64,000 nt of DNA, taken from NCBI GenBank assembly GCA_965220235.1, contig OZ244815.1:992001-1056000 (forward strand). The letters run 5' to 3'. The position numbers and the translations under genes were made by a program. Shown piece after piece: positions 9,165 through 18,041 of this stretch. The DNA is from Bin55 sp965220235. GTDB taxonomy: Bacteria; Pseudomonadota; Gammaproteobacteria; Pseudomonadales; Azotimanducaceae. Each line of letters begins with the position of its first letter. Within the stretch, counting starts at the first letter, position 1. A model generated the notes under the pieces. That model saw only the letters and a program-made list of their open reading frames with translations, was not told the origin of the DNA and did not search any database.

Positions 9165-9915
9165 CTTCACAGCACTAGCGAAGGTTCCTTCGCACCTCGC
9201 GATCATCATGGACGGCAACTCGCGATGGGCTGAAACCAAAGGACTTCCGCGTGATGAAGGGCATCGTTCAGGGGCGAAACACGTGCGAACGATTGCGGAA
9301 GCATGTGCGGACGAAGGCGTCAAATACCTTTCCTTGTTTGCATTCAGTACAGAGAACTGGCTGCGACCACGAGATGAAGTCGATTTCTTGATCCAATTAA
9401 TCGGCGAAACACTAGATAACGAACTGCACGAGCTCGTAAAGCGCGAAACTAAGGTTCAGTTCATCGGCGAACGTTCACGATTTCCGTCACGGATTCAGAA
9501 AAAGATGTGGGAATGTGAAGCGGAGACGTCAAACTACGATAAATTGTTTCTGACCATCGCTTTGAACTATGGAGGTCGTTGGGATCTCACGAACGCAACT
9601 CGTGAAATCGCACACGCGGTACAGCAAGGGTACCTCCAACCGGATGAAATCGATGAGAATGTGATCGGGTCATACTTAGCTACTCGTAATTTGCCTGCTC
9701 CGGATCTTTGTATTCGCACAGGTGGCGACAGACGGATTAGCAATTTCCTGTTGTGGGATTTCGCATATACAGAGTTTTACTTTGCAGATTGTTTCTGGCC
9801 GGCATTCACGACCGACGAATTGCAGGGTGCCTTGCTCGAATACGCTCACCGACAACGTCGTTTCGGCGGAAGACGCGAGTTACACACCAACCCGACGCTT
9901 GTCGAATCTAGCTAA
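9157..9915 (+). CDS. uppS: Undecaprenyl diphosphate synthase
   Basis: This cis-prenyltransferase builds the C55 lipid carrier for peptidoglycan and O-antigen from farnesyl and isopentenyl diphosphates. Visible motifs are HLAIIMDGNSRWA (catalytic Asp), LFAFSTENW, the ALNYGGRWD block and IRTGGDRRISNFLLWDFAYTE. The family has MDGNGRWA, so Ser replaces Gly here. A stop at 9118 and no ATG or GTG between it and 9157 make the TTG at 9157, preceded by GGAG, the best start. It has 252 residues. It overlaps cdsA. Confidence 0.95.
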   Translation: MTSFTALAKVPSHLAIIMDGNSRWAETKGLPRDEGHRSGAKHVRTIAEACADEGVKYLSLFAFSTENWLRPRDEVDFLIQLIGETLDNELHELVKRETKVQFIGERSRFPSRIQKKMWECEAETSNYDKLFLTIALNYGGRWDLTNATREIAHAVQQGYLQPDEIDENVIGSYLATRNLPAPDLCIRTGGDRRISNFLLWDFAYTEFYFADCFWPAFTTDELQGALLEYAHRQRRFGGRRELHTNPTLVESS

Positions 9916-10816
9916 ACGGCTACTTACAGCGGGACTTGGCATTCCGCTGCTTCTGTTGGCATTGTTTGCGCACGACGGTGTCGCGATGCCATACGTTCTC
10001 TTACTTCTCGTCGTTTTATTGCTGTGGGAATGTTCGGCATTACTGCAAATTGGAAACGCAGCATGGCGCTTCGTTTTTGTGAGTGTTGGTGGCGTCATGT
10101 TTTTTGCGGTGACCACTATGACTGAGGAGACATTTCTGAGTACATTCCAGTATGCGTTCGTCTTTAATCTGTATACGTTACCGATCGTGTGGTTTTGTTG
10201 TTGGTTCGCGTTGAGCAACTCGATGAACGAATCACGAGACGCAAAAAGCAATAGTGGAGTAACTACGGCTGCGCCAGCACTTTCTGTGAAGATCTCTTCC
10301 TTGTCGAAAACGGCAAAATTCACGCTGACTATCGGGTGTCTGGTTGTGTTAACTGCGTTATGTGTTGCCTTCTATGGGCTTCACGAGTACGTCGGTCCGG
10401 GAGTTCTGTTATATGTTCTAGTCGTGGCTTGGGCGACTGATACCGGTGCATACTTTGTCGGGCGCTCGTTTGGAAAAAGATCTTTATCAAGGCGTATCTC
10501 CCCAAAAAAGACGGTTGAGGGAACCATCGGCGGTTTTCTTCTAGGAGTGATTCTTGCTTTAATCCTCGGTTACCTTTGGATTCAACCCGAGTTACTTTGG
10601 CCCAACTACGGTGTGGTGATGGCGGCTATCTTGATTCCGTTCTTGGCTGTTGGTGGTGATTTGATTGAAAGCGTACTAAAACGGATTAGTGATGCGAAAG
10701 ATTCAGGATCGATCCTCCCCGGACACGGTGGATTGCTTGACCGGATCGATTCGCTTGTATTGGCAGCGCCGTTTATGTTCGTAATTTCGCTGCTGTTCGG
10801 CAACTCTTCGACATGA
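9899..10816 (+). CDS. cdsA: Phosphatidate cytidylyltransferase (CDP-diglyceride synthase)
   Basis: CdsA converts phosphatidic acid and CTP to CDP-diacylglycerol, the branch point of phospholipid synthesis, in the inner membrane. The C-terminal signature SVLKRISDAKDSGSILPGHGG, followed by LLDRIDSL, is complete, with the HGGxxDRxD core. Several hydrophobic segments span residues 8 to 300. The frame is open from 9722 inside uppS, but homology starts at SNLAKRLLTAGLGIPLLLL. I therefore choose TTG at 9899, overlapping uppS by 17 bases and giving 305 residues. The exact start is uncertain. It ends in an ATGA overlap with rseP. Confidence 0.93.
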   Translation: MSNLAKRLLTAGLGIPLLLLALFAHDGVAMPYVLLLLVVLLLWECSALLQIGNAAWRFVFVSVGGVMFFAVTTMTEETFLSTFQYAFVFNLYTLPIVWFCCWFALSNSMNESRDAKSNSGVTTAAPALSVKISSLSKTAKFTLTIGCLVVLTALCVAFYGLHEYVGPGVLLYVLVVAWATDTGAYFVGRSFGKRSLSRRISPKKTVEGTIGGFLLGVILALILGYLWIQPELLWPNYGVVMAAILIPFLAVGGDLIESVLKRISDAKDSGSILPGHGGLLDRIDSLVLAAPFMFVISLLFGNSST

Positions 10817-12129
10817 CCTATCTCATTGCATTTGTCGTAGCCATCCTGATTCTCGTGTTTTTCCACGAGCTCGGGCATTTTCTCGTCGCGCGGTGGGCTG
10901 GAGTCCGAGTTCTAACGTTTTCGATTGGTTTTGGGCCGAAGATTTGGTCTTTTAAGGACAAGCTCGGCACCGAATATCAACTAGCCGCTTTCCCAATTGG
11001 CGGCTACGTTCGGATGCTAGGTGAGGACGAGTTTTCTGCGCAACCAGAACCGGAAGAGATGGCTGAAGCGTTTTCCAATGCGAAGCCGATTCATAAAGTT
11101 GCGATAGCCGCGGCGGGACCGTTCGCGAGTTTGCTGTTAGGTTTTGTCATCATTTATGGGATTTTGATCACTGGTACGCGCGAATTAGAGCCATACGTCG
11201 GCGATGTTGCGCTGAATTCACCTGCGATGAACGCGGGGATCGGCTTGGGCGAGGAGATTCTTAAGGTCGACGGCAGGGAGATGAACTCGTGGCAGGACGT
11301 TAGTCTCGCGTTAGCTGAACGCCTCGGGGATACAGGAACGATTTGGATTCAAACTGATCGTGGCGAATACGACGTTAAGATAAATTCGTGGTTATCAGAC
11401 AGCGTAGATCCAGATGTTGTTTCTGAACTCGGCCTCGAACCTCAACTTCGTGCTCATATTGGTTATGTAGCTCAGGATTCGGCTGCTGCGGATGCAGGAA
11501 TCCTAGTCGGCGACTACATTTCTCATGTCAACGGCGGATCGATTGATTCGTGGCAAGACGTGGTTACGGTTGTTCGCGCCAATGCCGAACAAAGGTTGTC
11601 GCTGACGGTGGAACGTGATGGGGAAGTTATTTATCTAGCTCTCGTGCCAAGATTGATCTTCGCTGATGACGGTACTACCTTCGGACAAGCAGGCATCTCG
11701 CCTCAAATAGGACGTTTAGTTCGTTATGGTCCGATTGCTGCTATCCCGTTGGCATTTGAAAAGACCATTGACTACATTGCGCTCACGGTAGAGTCGATTT
11801 ACAAGATGATCGTTGGTGAGGTTCACGCCGGAAACCTAGGTGGACCTGTGCGTATCGCCGAATTTGCAGGCGATTTGGCAGAGCTAGGCATTACACCGTA
11901 TTTAATGCTGCTCGCGTTACTCACGATCGCCTTAGGTCTGATCAATTTGCTTCCGATACCAATGTTGGATGGGGGTCACGTTGTCTTTGGCTTAATCGAG
12001 TGGGTGTCGAACAAACCAATTCCCTTAAGGGTTCAGGCGATTGGGATGCGAATTGGTTTATTTATCGTAGGTTCAATCATGATTTTTGCGCTATACAACG
12101 ACATCTCTCGCCTAATTTCGTCGTCATGA
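10813..12129 (+). CDS. rseP: RIP metalloprotease RseP (site-2 protease)
   Basis: RseP is the intramembrane zinc protease that cleaves anti-sigma factor RseA, releasing sigma-E during envelope stress. The active-site FFHELGHFLVARWAG is in the first membrane helix near residue 20, and the second zinc motif PIPMLDGGHV is near residue 385. Two PDZ domains lie between, at about 120-190 and 210-280. The 438 residues are normal. The start overlaps the cdsA stop (ATGA). Proteobacteria such as Pseudomonas carry dxr between cdsA and rseP, and there is no room for it here. Confidence 0.96.
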   Translation: MTYLIAFVVAILILVFFHELGHFLVARWAGVRVLTFSIGFGPKIWSFKDKLGTEYQLAAFPIGGYVRMLGEDEFSAQPEPEEMAEAFSNAKPIHKVAIAAAGPFASLLLGFVIIYGILITGTRELEPYVGDVALNSPAMNAGIGLGEEILKVDGREMNSWQDVSLALAERLGDTGTIWIQTDRGEYDVKINSWLSDSVDPDVVSELGLEPQLRAHIGYVAQDSAAADAGILVGDYISHVNGGSIDSWQDVVTVVRANAEQRLSLTVERDGEVIYLALVPRLIFADDGTTFGQAGISPQIGRLVRYGPIAAIPLAFEKTIDYIALTVESIYKMIVGEVHAGNLGGPVRIAEFAGDLAELGITPYLMLLALLTIALGLINLLPIPMLDGGHVVFGLIEWVSNKPIPLRVQAIGMRIGLFIVGSIMIFALYNDISRLISSS

Positions 12130-12239
12130 TTGTGACCGAACTGGACGTCCGGATTGTCTGATATACGACCCGATACCGTTCATGATGCACGCGTGTCGAT
12201 TTACGTATCAAGATACCTAACAATCGAGCGGAATCCCTT

Positions 12240-12270
12240 GGAACTGACCCGTAAATCGCGGGTCTATAAT
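12240..12270 (+). promoter_or_regulatory. Candidate sigma-E promoter overlapping a sigma-70 -10, upstream of bamA
   Basis: GGAACT at 12240-12245 is followed, 16 bases after a seven-base -35 element, by TCTAT at 12263-12267 (GTCTATAA). This matches the sigma-E layout of GGAACTT, 16 bases, then TC-rich -10. A perfect TATAAT at 12265-12270 overlaps it, and an inverted repeat GACCCG/CGGGTC (12246-12251 and 12259-12264) fills the spacer. bamA is a sigma-E target in E. coli. The lack of a tested start site keeps this a prediction. Confidence 0.5.
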
Positions 12271-12340
12271 CCAATGAAATCCGAATTTGAGCCCTTCGGC
12301 GGGGTTTAGACAACGATTTGAAACTAAATAAGGCATCACC

Positions 12341-14683
12341 ATGCGTCGACTAAAGTTCTCTCTCGGGTTCGCGATATGTCTGGCTTCCTCCTTTGTGCTC
12401 CCTAACTATAGCTTCGAAATATCCGATATCCGTGTGCAAGGACTCCTGCGAGTAACGCCTGGGACCGTATTCAATGCGATGAGCATTGAACTTGGAGATG
12501 TCGCGACACCACAAACAGTTCGTGAGACGATTCGAGAACTGTTCAAAACGGGATATTTCAACGAAGTAACGATAAAACGTGACGGGGATATCTTGTTGGT
12601 TGAAGTTGACGAACGACCTTCGATTGTTGAGATTGAAATTAGTGGCAATAAAGCGGTTCCAACTGAAGCGTTACTAGAGGGGCTTGCTGCGGAAGGATTG
12701 AAGGAAGGCGAGATCTTCAAACAAGCGACCCTTGATAGAGTTCGGATTGAATTGATACGTCAGTATGTGGCACAAGGTCAGTACACAGCTAGCATCGAAA
12801 CAGATATTGACGTGTTACCTCGAAACCGCGTCAGGATTGAGATCGAGGTCGAAGAAGGCAAACGCGCGACGATTGTGCAAATCGCGTTCGTAGGTAATGA
12901 GGTTTTCGACACGAATACGCTCCTTAATCAGATGGAATTGAAGCAACCTACGCTATTTGGGTTCATTAGCGGTGAGAACAGGTACTCGCGCGAGAAGCTC
13001 CAAGGCGATTTAGAGTCGATCGAAGCGTTTTACACCGATCGAGGCTATATCGAATTCAAAATCAATTCGACTCAAGTGAGTATGACCCCAGATCGAAAAC
13101 AGGTCTACGTTACTGTAAATGTGAGTGAAGGTGAAAAGCACCTGATCGGGGAGGTCGAATTGGTCGGCGATCTTGATGATGTCGATCCCGAACAGATTGA
13201 GAAGCTGATCGTTGTCTCGGAAGGGCAGCTTTATTCGAGCGCACTTTTGACGGCTACCGAGGAGCTCATCACGCGCCAACTAGGGCGATATGGCTACACG
13301 TTTGCCACTGCAACCGCAGTAGACGAAATCAATGAAGACGGCACTGTCAATGTTCGATTCATGGTGAACACCGGTAAGAGGGCATATGTGCGACGTCTGA
13401 GCTTTGCGGGAAATACGACGACGCGAGATACAGTATTGCGTCGAGAAATGCGCCAACTTGAGGGGGCGTGGGCGTCTACGGATCTGATTGACCTGTCGAA
13501 AGTTCGACTTGAAAGGATGGGTTTCTTCTCGGATGTCACTGTCGAAACGCCTGAGGTGGCAGGTGAAGAAGGTCTGATCGACGTTGATATTCAGGTGGAA
13601 GAGCAGTCAACTGGTTCAATCACCGGGTCACTTGGCTATCAGAAGCTATCTGGCATGATTCTCGGTGCATCGATCCAAAAGGCAAATATCGCAGGAACAG
13701 GGAAGAACATCGGTCTTTCGTTGGATTGGAGCGACTTTCGAAAGTCGTTTTCGTACACCTACATCAATCCCTATTTCACGGAAGATGGTGTTAGTCGAGG
13801 TCTAAGTGTTTTCTTGAGAGACACAGACTACAGCACATTGAACTTAAACGCCTTTTCAACGTCGGCCGTTGGCATGGGTGCTCGTTTTAGCTTCCCTATC
13901 GGTGAGACGAAACGACTTCAATTTGCAGGTCGAGTCGAATATACCGATGTCGAACAAAGTGGTACCGAGGCAGAGGAGATTCGGGACTTTATTAACGCTA
14001 GTGGTCAGACGTTCTTAAATTACAAGGTCGAAGGCTTATGGTCTCGTGACACTCGCAATCGGGCTATATTCGCGACGCGCGGATCGCGACAAACCACGGC
14101 ATTAGAGATTTCTGTGCCCGGCAGCGATTTAGAGTTCTATAGGGCAACAATACAGCTTGAGCAGTATTTTCCGGTACCAGGGCTCAGTACGAACTTCGCG
14201 TTTCATCTGAACGCTGACCTCGGTTACGGCGGTGCGTACGGAAATACCGAGATTTACCCGTTCTATGAACATTTCTATGGCGGTGGATTCGGTTCAATCC
14301 GGACATACAAACGAGCCTCACTTGGTCCTCGGAGCACTGCGCTTCGGAATTTCGCGTCGAACGTTCCTGGGCGTCCGTTTGGTGGAAACATCATGGCGGA
14401 GCTATCGGCAGAATTCGTGTTTCCACTGCCATTCATGAAAGATAGAGGGCAAGTTCGGTCTCTCTACTTTGTTGATGCTGGCAACATTTTCAGCGACCAT
14501 TGTTCCGAGACCAGTTTGAATTGCTTTTCGCCAAGTGTAAAGGAGTTGCGTGGGTCAACAGGAATCGCGGTGTCTTGGTTAACGCGCATGGGTCCGATGT
14601 CCTTCTCGCTTGGTTATCCGTTTAACAACAGCGAATTGGATGAGACCGAGGTCTTCAGTTTTGAATTGGGGCAGACGTTTTAG
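12341..14683 (+). CDS. bamA: Outer membrane protein assembly factor BamA
   Basis: BamA is the Omp85 core of the machine that inserts beta-barrels into the outer membrane. A signal peptide covers roughly residues 1-24. Five POTRA repeats run from about 25 to 425, starting ISDIRVQGLLRVTPGTVF. The C-terminal barrel carries the conserved GGFGSIRTYK loop (VRGF/Y-equivalent) near residue 650. It ends in Phe (FELGQTF), the expected barrel terminal signal. At 780 residues it is normal. It lies 211 bases after rseP with its own promoter. Confidence 0.97.
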   Translation: MRRLKFSLGFAICLASSFVLPNYSFEISDIRVQGLLRVTPGTVFNAMSIELGDVATPQTVRETIRELFKTGYFNEVTIKRDGDILLVEVDERPSIVEIEISGNKAVPTEALLEGLAAEGLKEGEIFKQATLDRVRIELIRQYVAQGQYTASIETDIDVLPRNRVRIEIEVEEGKRATIVQIAFVGNEVFDTNTLLNQMELKQPTLFGFISGENRYSREKLQGDLESIEAFYTDRGYIEFKINSTQVSMTPDRKQVYVTVNVSEGEKHLIGEVELVGDLDDVDPEQIEKLIVVSEGQLYSSALLTATEELITRQLGRYGYTFATATAVDEINEDGTVNVRFMVNTGKRAYVRRLSFAGNTTTRDTVLRREMRQLEGAWASTDLIDLSKVRLERMGFFSDVTVETPEVAGEEGLIDVDIQVEEQSTGSITGSLGYQKLSGMILGASIQKANIAGTGKNIGLSLDWSDFRKSFSYTYINPYFTEDGVSRGLSVFLRDTDYSTLNLNAFSTSAVGMGARFSFPIGETKRLQFAGRVEYTDVEQSGTEAEEIRDFINASGQTFLNYKVEGLWSRDTRNRAIFATRGSRQTTALEISVPGSDLEFYRATIQLEQYFPVPGLSTNFAFHLNADLGYGGAYGNTEIYPFYEHFYGGGFGSIRTYKRASLGPRSTALRNFASNVPGRPFGGNIMAELSAEFVFPLPFMKDRGQVRSLYFVDAGNIFSDHCSETSLNCFSPSVKELRGSTGIAVSWLTRMGPMSFSLGYPFNNSELDETEVFSFELGQTF

Positions 14684-14712
14684 AGCGAGTTTTTTGTTCG
14701 ATTTTTCCACGT

Positions 14713-14750
14713 TTGACTACGCCTAAATCGCGAGCCAAGAATATAATCCC
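14713..14750 (+). promoter_or_regulatory. skp promoter region
   Basis: TATAAT at 14742-14747, followed by CCCACGCC, lies about 60 bases before skp. TAAATCGCG (14724-14732) upstream of it also occurs in the bamA promoter (12252-12260). TTGACT at 14713 is 23 bases from the -10, too far for a normal -35, so the upstream element is unclear. Confidence 0.4.
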
Positions 14751-14807
14751 ACGCCTTGCGTAGCGTGCTTCTGCCATGTACTGCGCCCACGTATCCCTGA
14801 GGCATTC

Positions 14808-15326
14808 ATGATTACGAAATTGTTGAAGCTGCTTTGTGCTGTGATAGCGCTCAATGTGGTGATCGTAGCGTCTGCACAGTTACGCGTCGCAGTCGTGAAC
14901 TCGTCAGAAGCCGCGATGGCGACCGAAGAAGCGAAGGCAACCCTTGCTCAGATTGAGGAAGAATTTGCGCCTGAGAGCGATCGCCTGAAGCAATTGCAGC
15001 AAGACTTGATTAAGTTGCGTGAAAAGTTGATCAATGACAGTGCGGTTACGTCTGAGGAAGAACGCCGCCAGATGCAAAAGCAGATGGAGGACATGCAATT
15101 TGATCTTGAGGTAGGTGCGCAGAAGTTACAACGCGAACTAACGGAACGACGTGACGAACTGCTAAGTGCGCTCAATCCTAAATTTCAAAAAGCGCTTCGT
15201 GACCTTGTTGAATTAGAGAACTACGACATCGTCTATCAGTACAACCCTAATGTACTGCTCTTCGTTAATCCGCGTCACAACATTACGCGGAGAGTCACGG
15301 AGGAGATGAACAACATCACTGAGTAA
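14808..15326 (+). CDS. skp: Periplasmic chaperone Skp/OmpH family
   Basis: Skp trimers hold unfolded outer-membrane proteins in the periplasm on the way to BamA. A signal peptide (about residues 1-24, ending VASAQ) precedes LRVAVVNSSEAA, the Skp strand. A long, highly charged coiled-coil follows from about residue 35 to 125, and a short C-terminal strand region resembles VNPRHNITRRV. At 172 residues it matches the family. Its position between bamA and lpxD is the classical one. Confidence 0.93.
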   Translation: MITKLLKLLCAVIALNVVIVASAQLRVAVVNSSEAAMATEEAKATLAQIEEEFAPESDRLKQLQQDLIKLREKLINDSAVTSEEERRQMQKQMEDMQFDLEVGAQKLQRELTERRDELLSALNPKFQKALRDLVELENYDIVYQYNPNVLLFVNPRHNITRRVTEEMNNITE

Positions 15327-15357
15327 GTGATGTACTTCAACTACTGCTAGTCAGATC

Positions 15358-16392
15358 ATGTTGTCGCTCGCCGAGATCGCGCAACGCACTCAAGGGCGAG
15401 TGATAGGTGACGAAATGACCTGCATCTCAGGTATCGGATCGCTCGCAAACGCACAACGCGGTGACCTGACATACCTTTCGAATCAAAGGTATCGGACGCA
15501 ACTCCAAGCAACGGAAGCGTCTGCTGTATTGCTTTCCGAGCAGAATGTGGCGAATTGTCCAATCCCTGCGGTCGTTGTACCTAACCCACAACTTGCATTT
15601 GCTCAGATCGCTATCGAATTCGATAAACGAACGAAAGTCGCTGAGGGGATCGATGCAACTGCGCGAATCGATTCCAGTGCGCTATTGGGAGACGGTCTTC
15701 GAATTGGACCTAACGTAAATGTAGGGGCACATTGTGAGTTGTCGGACGGCGTTGAACTTAGCGCTAACGTCTGCATTGGTGCTCATTCCTCAATAGGACG
15801 GTATACCAGTATTCGTGAGAACGTAGTGGTATACCATGACGTCCAAATCGGCTCGCAATGTACGATTCATGCGAATACCACGATCGGCGCAGACGGCTTT
15901 GGCATCGCGGCGGATGACAAGGGACAGCTGAAGGAGATTCCTCAGGTAGGTCGCGTTCGGATAGGTGACGATGTATTGGTCGGCGCAGGCGTGACAATTG
16001 ATCGCGGGACCATTGACGACACCGTCGTTCACGACAACGTCAAGATCGATGATCAAGTTCACATCGCGCACAACTGTGTCGTGGGAGCACATTCGATCAT
16101 GTGTGGACGATCAGCGTTAGCCGGAAGCGTAACGCTAGGCGAGTATTGCGTGCTTGGCGGCGGTGTGGGTATTGCGGGTGAAGGTCCTGTTACGATCGCC
16201 GGGGGAGTAGAAATCGGAGCGATGACATTTGTTTCTCGAGACATAACCGAATCGGGACGTTACTCGGGCTCAACGTTGCACACAGATAATCGGACCTGGC
16301 GACGCAATGTACTACGCTTAAACGAACTTGATTCGATTGCGAAGCGATTACGTCGCATCGAGAAAATACTTGAAAACAATGCACCTAAATAA
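15358..16392 (+). CDS. lpxD: UDP-3-O-(3-hydroxyacyl)glucosamine N-acyltransferase
   Basis: LpxD adds the second hydroxyacyl chain in lipid A synthesis. An N-terminal uridine-binding domain (residues 1-100, with GIGSLANAQRGDLTYLSNQRY) precedes a left-handed beta-helix of hexapeptide repeats from about 105 to 300. The catalytic-histidine region is DDQVHIAHNCVVG, and GADGFGIAAD is conserved. The 344 residues fit LpxD. It lies 31 bases after skp and 32 before fabZ. Confidence 0.96.
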   Translation: MLSLAEIAQRTQGRVIGDEMTCISGIGSLANAQRGDLTYLSNQRYRTQLQATEASAVLLSEQNVANCPIPAVVVPNPQLAFAQIAIEFDKRTKVAEGIDATARIDSSALLGDGLRIGPNVNVGAHCELSDGVELSANVCIGAHSSIGRYTSIRENVVVYHDVQIGSQCTIHANTTIGADGFGIAADDKGQLKEIPQVGRVRIGDDVLVGAGVTIDRGTIDDTVVHDNVKIDDQVHIAHNCVVGAHSIMCGRSALAGSVTLGEYCVLGGGVGIAGEGPVTIAGGVEIGAMTFVSRDITESGRYSGSTLHTDNRTWRRNVLRLNELDSIAKRLRRIEKILENNAPK

Positions 16393-16424
16393 GCTGGTAC
16401 TGCAACCGCGGAGTAGGCGAATCC

Positions 16425-16868
16425 ATGTCTGAACAAGATATCGACTTCGTGATAACGGACTATCTACCACATCGATACCCGTTCTTGCTTGTTGATCGAG
16501 TGCTAGAGATTGAGCTCGGTAAGCGCATTCGTGGTTTGAAAAACGTATCCGCCAACGAACCCTTCTTTCCCGGACATTTTCCGGTCAAACCGATCATGCC
16601 CGGGGTTCTCATAGTCGAAGCACTGGCTCAGGTGAGCGGCATTTTGGCGCTCCGTTCTCGCGACCTCTCGAACGATAAACACGGGGGTGTCTTCCTCTTG
16701 GCAGGAATGGATAAGACTCGGTTCAAGAAACCCGTCGAGCCGGGTGATCGATTGATACTAGACGCAAACGTGCTTAGTGAACGTCGCGACATCGTGAAGT
16801 TCAGTTGCGAAGCAGTCGTGGACGAGAGCATTGTGTGCTCGACGGAGCTCCTGATCGCCAGCGGTTAG
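16425..16868 (+). CDS. fabZ: 3-hydroxyacyl-ACP dehydratase FabZ
   Basis: FabZ dehydrates 3-hydroxyacyl-ACP in fatty acid elongation and competes with LpxA for the same substrate. The hot-dog fold has the catalytic His-51 in FFPGHFPVKPIMPG and Glu-65 in IVEALAQ. The start region LPHRYPFLLVDRV is the family signature. At 147 residues it is normal. In most proteobacteria lpxA follows directly, but here lpxB begins 24 bases after the stop and lpxA is absent. Confidence 0.97.
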   Translation: MSEQDIDFVITDYLPHRYPFLLVDRVLEIELGKRIRGLKNVSANEPFFPGHFPVKPIMPGVLIVEALAQVSGILALRSRDLSNDKHGGVFLLAGMDKTRFKKPVEPGDRLILDANVLSERRDIVKFSCEAVVDESIVCSTELLIASG

Positions 16869-16892
16869 ACGAGTTGTAACTCGCTCATAACT

Positions 16893-18041
16893 TTGTCTTC
16901 TCAATCATTAAAAGTAGGCATTGTCGCCGGTGAAGCGTCAGGCGACGTGCTCGGTTCTTCTTTGATGGCGGCGATTTACGAACGCAAGCCTGAAGTGGAA
17001 TTCGTTGGCGTTGGCGGCGAGACCATGCTTGAACACGGGTTGCGAAGCGTAGCGAGTATGGACCATTTCGCCGTTAACGGCTTCGTAGATCCCCTGTTAC
17101 GAATTGGTAGTCTCTATCGTCTTTTGCGACTATTAATTCGAGAACTGTCCAGTACAGATGTGGTAGTTGGCGTTGACTTCAATGTATTCAACCTTCTCTT
17201 AGAGCGCGGCGTCCGAAATCGAGGCGTACCAACCGCTCATTACGTTAGTCCGTCGGTGTACGCTTGGCGTCGCGGTCGAGTAAAACGAATTGCAAAAGCC
17301 GTTGACGTCATCATGACATTGTTTCCGTTTGAAACGAAGGTGTACGACGAACGAGGTATTCGCGCGGTATTCGTAGGCCACCCCACCGCAGACCGTTTCG
17401 ATCCGGACGAAGACAAACCTTCACTATTGACTAAGGCACGCACCGACAACGGATGGACACAAGACACGTTGATCCTTTGCCTGATGCCAGGTAGCCGAGG
17501 ATCGGAGATCAGATTTCACCTTGAGCTGTTCTTAGAGGCTGCGCGAATCTTTCAAGAGCGCATCAATTCAGCTCACGTAAAAGTGGTCGTTCCTACGCGA
17601 CATCCTGCAGTTAGTATTAAGTGGCGGGAAGTGAGTTCTGAGTTTTCTTCTCTGGATGTTCAGATAACGGATGTCGAGGCAACGCAGGTTCTAGCGGCGA
17701 GCAACGTCGCGCTTGTGAAATCTGGTACGAGCACGTTAGAGGCGATGCTTATGAAAACCCCGATGGTTGTTGCGTACAGACTTGGCGCATTGACTGCAAA
17801 GGTCATCCGTTCGATGATGTTCATTGATCAGGTCGCTCTTCCTAATATACTTGCTAACAAGACGTTGGTACCTGAGTTTTTACAGGAAGACGCGACCCCA
17901 CATAACCTTGCCACAGCACTATTTGAGCAATTGAACAGAGACGAAAAGACAGTGACCGAGGAATTCGCGTCGCTCCACAGGTCGTTGAAGCAGGATGCCG
18001 CGAGTCGTGCTGCGGAGACCGTACTTTCACTTGTCGACTAG
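16893..18041 (+). CDS. lpxB: Lipid-A-disaccharide synthase
   Basis: LpxB is the glycosyltransferase that joins UDP-diacylglucosamine and lipid X into the lipid A disaccharide at the inner membrane. The N-terminus KVGIVAGEASGDVLGSSLM, the motif VGVDFNVFN, VSPSVYAWRRGRVKRI and the MPGSRGSEI block are all diagnostic. It has 382 residues with a TTG start at 16893. No lpxA lies between it and fabZ. It overlaps rnhB. Confidence 0.96.
   Translation: MSSQSLKVGIVAGEASGDVLGSSLMAAIYERKPEVEFVGVGGETMLEHGLRSVASMDHFAVNGFVDPLLRIGSLYRLLRLLIRELSSTDVVVGVDFNVFNLLLERGVRNRGVPTAHYVSPSVYAWRRGRVKRIAKAVDVIMTLFPFETKVYDERGIRAVFVGHPTADRFDPDEDKPSLLTKARTDNGWTQDTLILCLMPGSRGSEIRFHLELFLEAARIFQERINSAHVKVVVPTRHPAVSIKWREVSSEFSSLDVQITDVEATQVLAASNVALVKSGTSTLEAMLMKTPMVVAYRLGALTAKVIRSMMFIDQVALPNILANKTLVPEFLQEDATPHNLATALFEQLNRDEKTVTEEFASLHRSLKQDAASRAAETVLSLVD

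Noticed and set aside
9880..10323. 147-codon frame on the minus strand inside cdsA
   Set aside because: It lies opposite a well-conserved gene and has no recognisable motif.
14713..14718. TTGACT as -35 of the skp promoter
   Set aside because: It lies 23 bases from the -10, outside the working spacing.
17995..18030. ATG 17995 as rnhB start
   Set aside because: The extra residues lie inside lpxB coding and are not part of the RNase HII family; kept only as an alternative.
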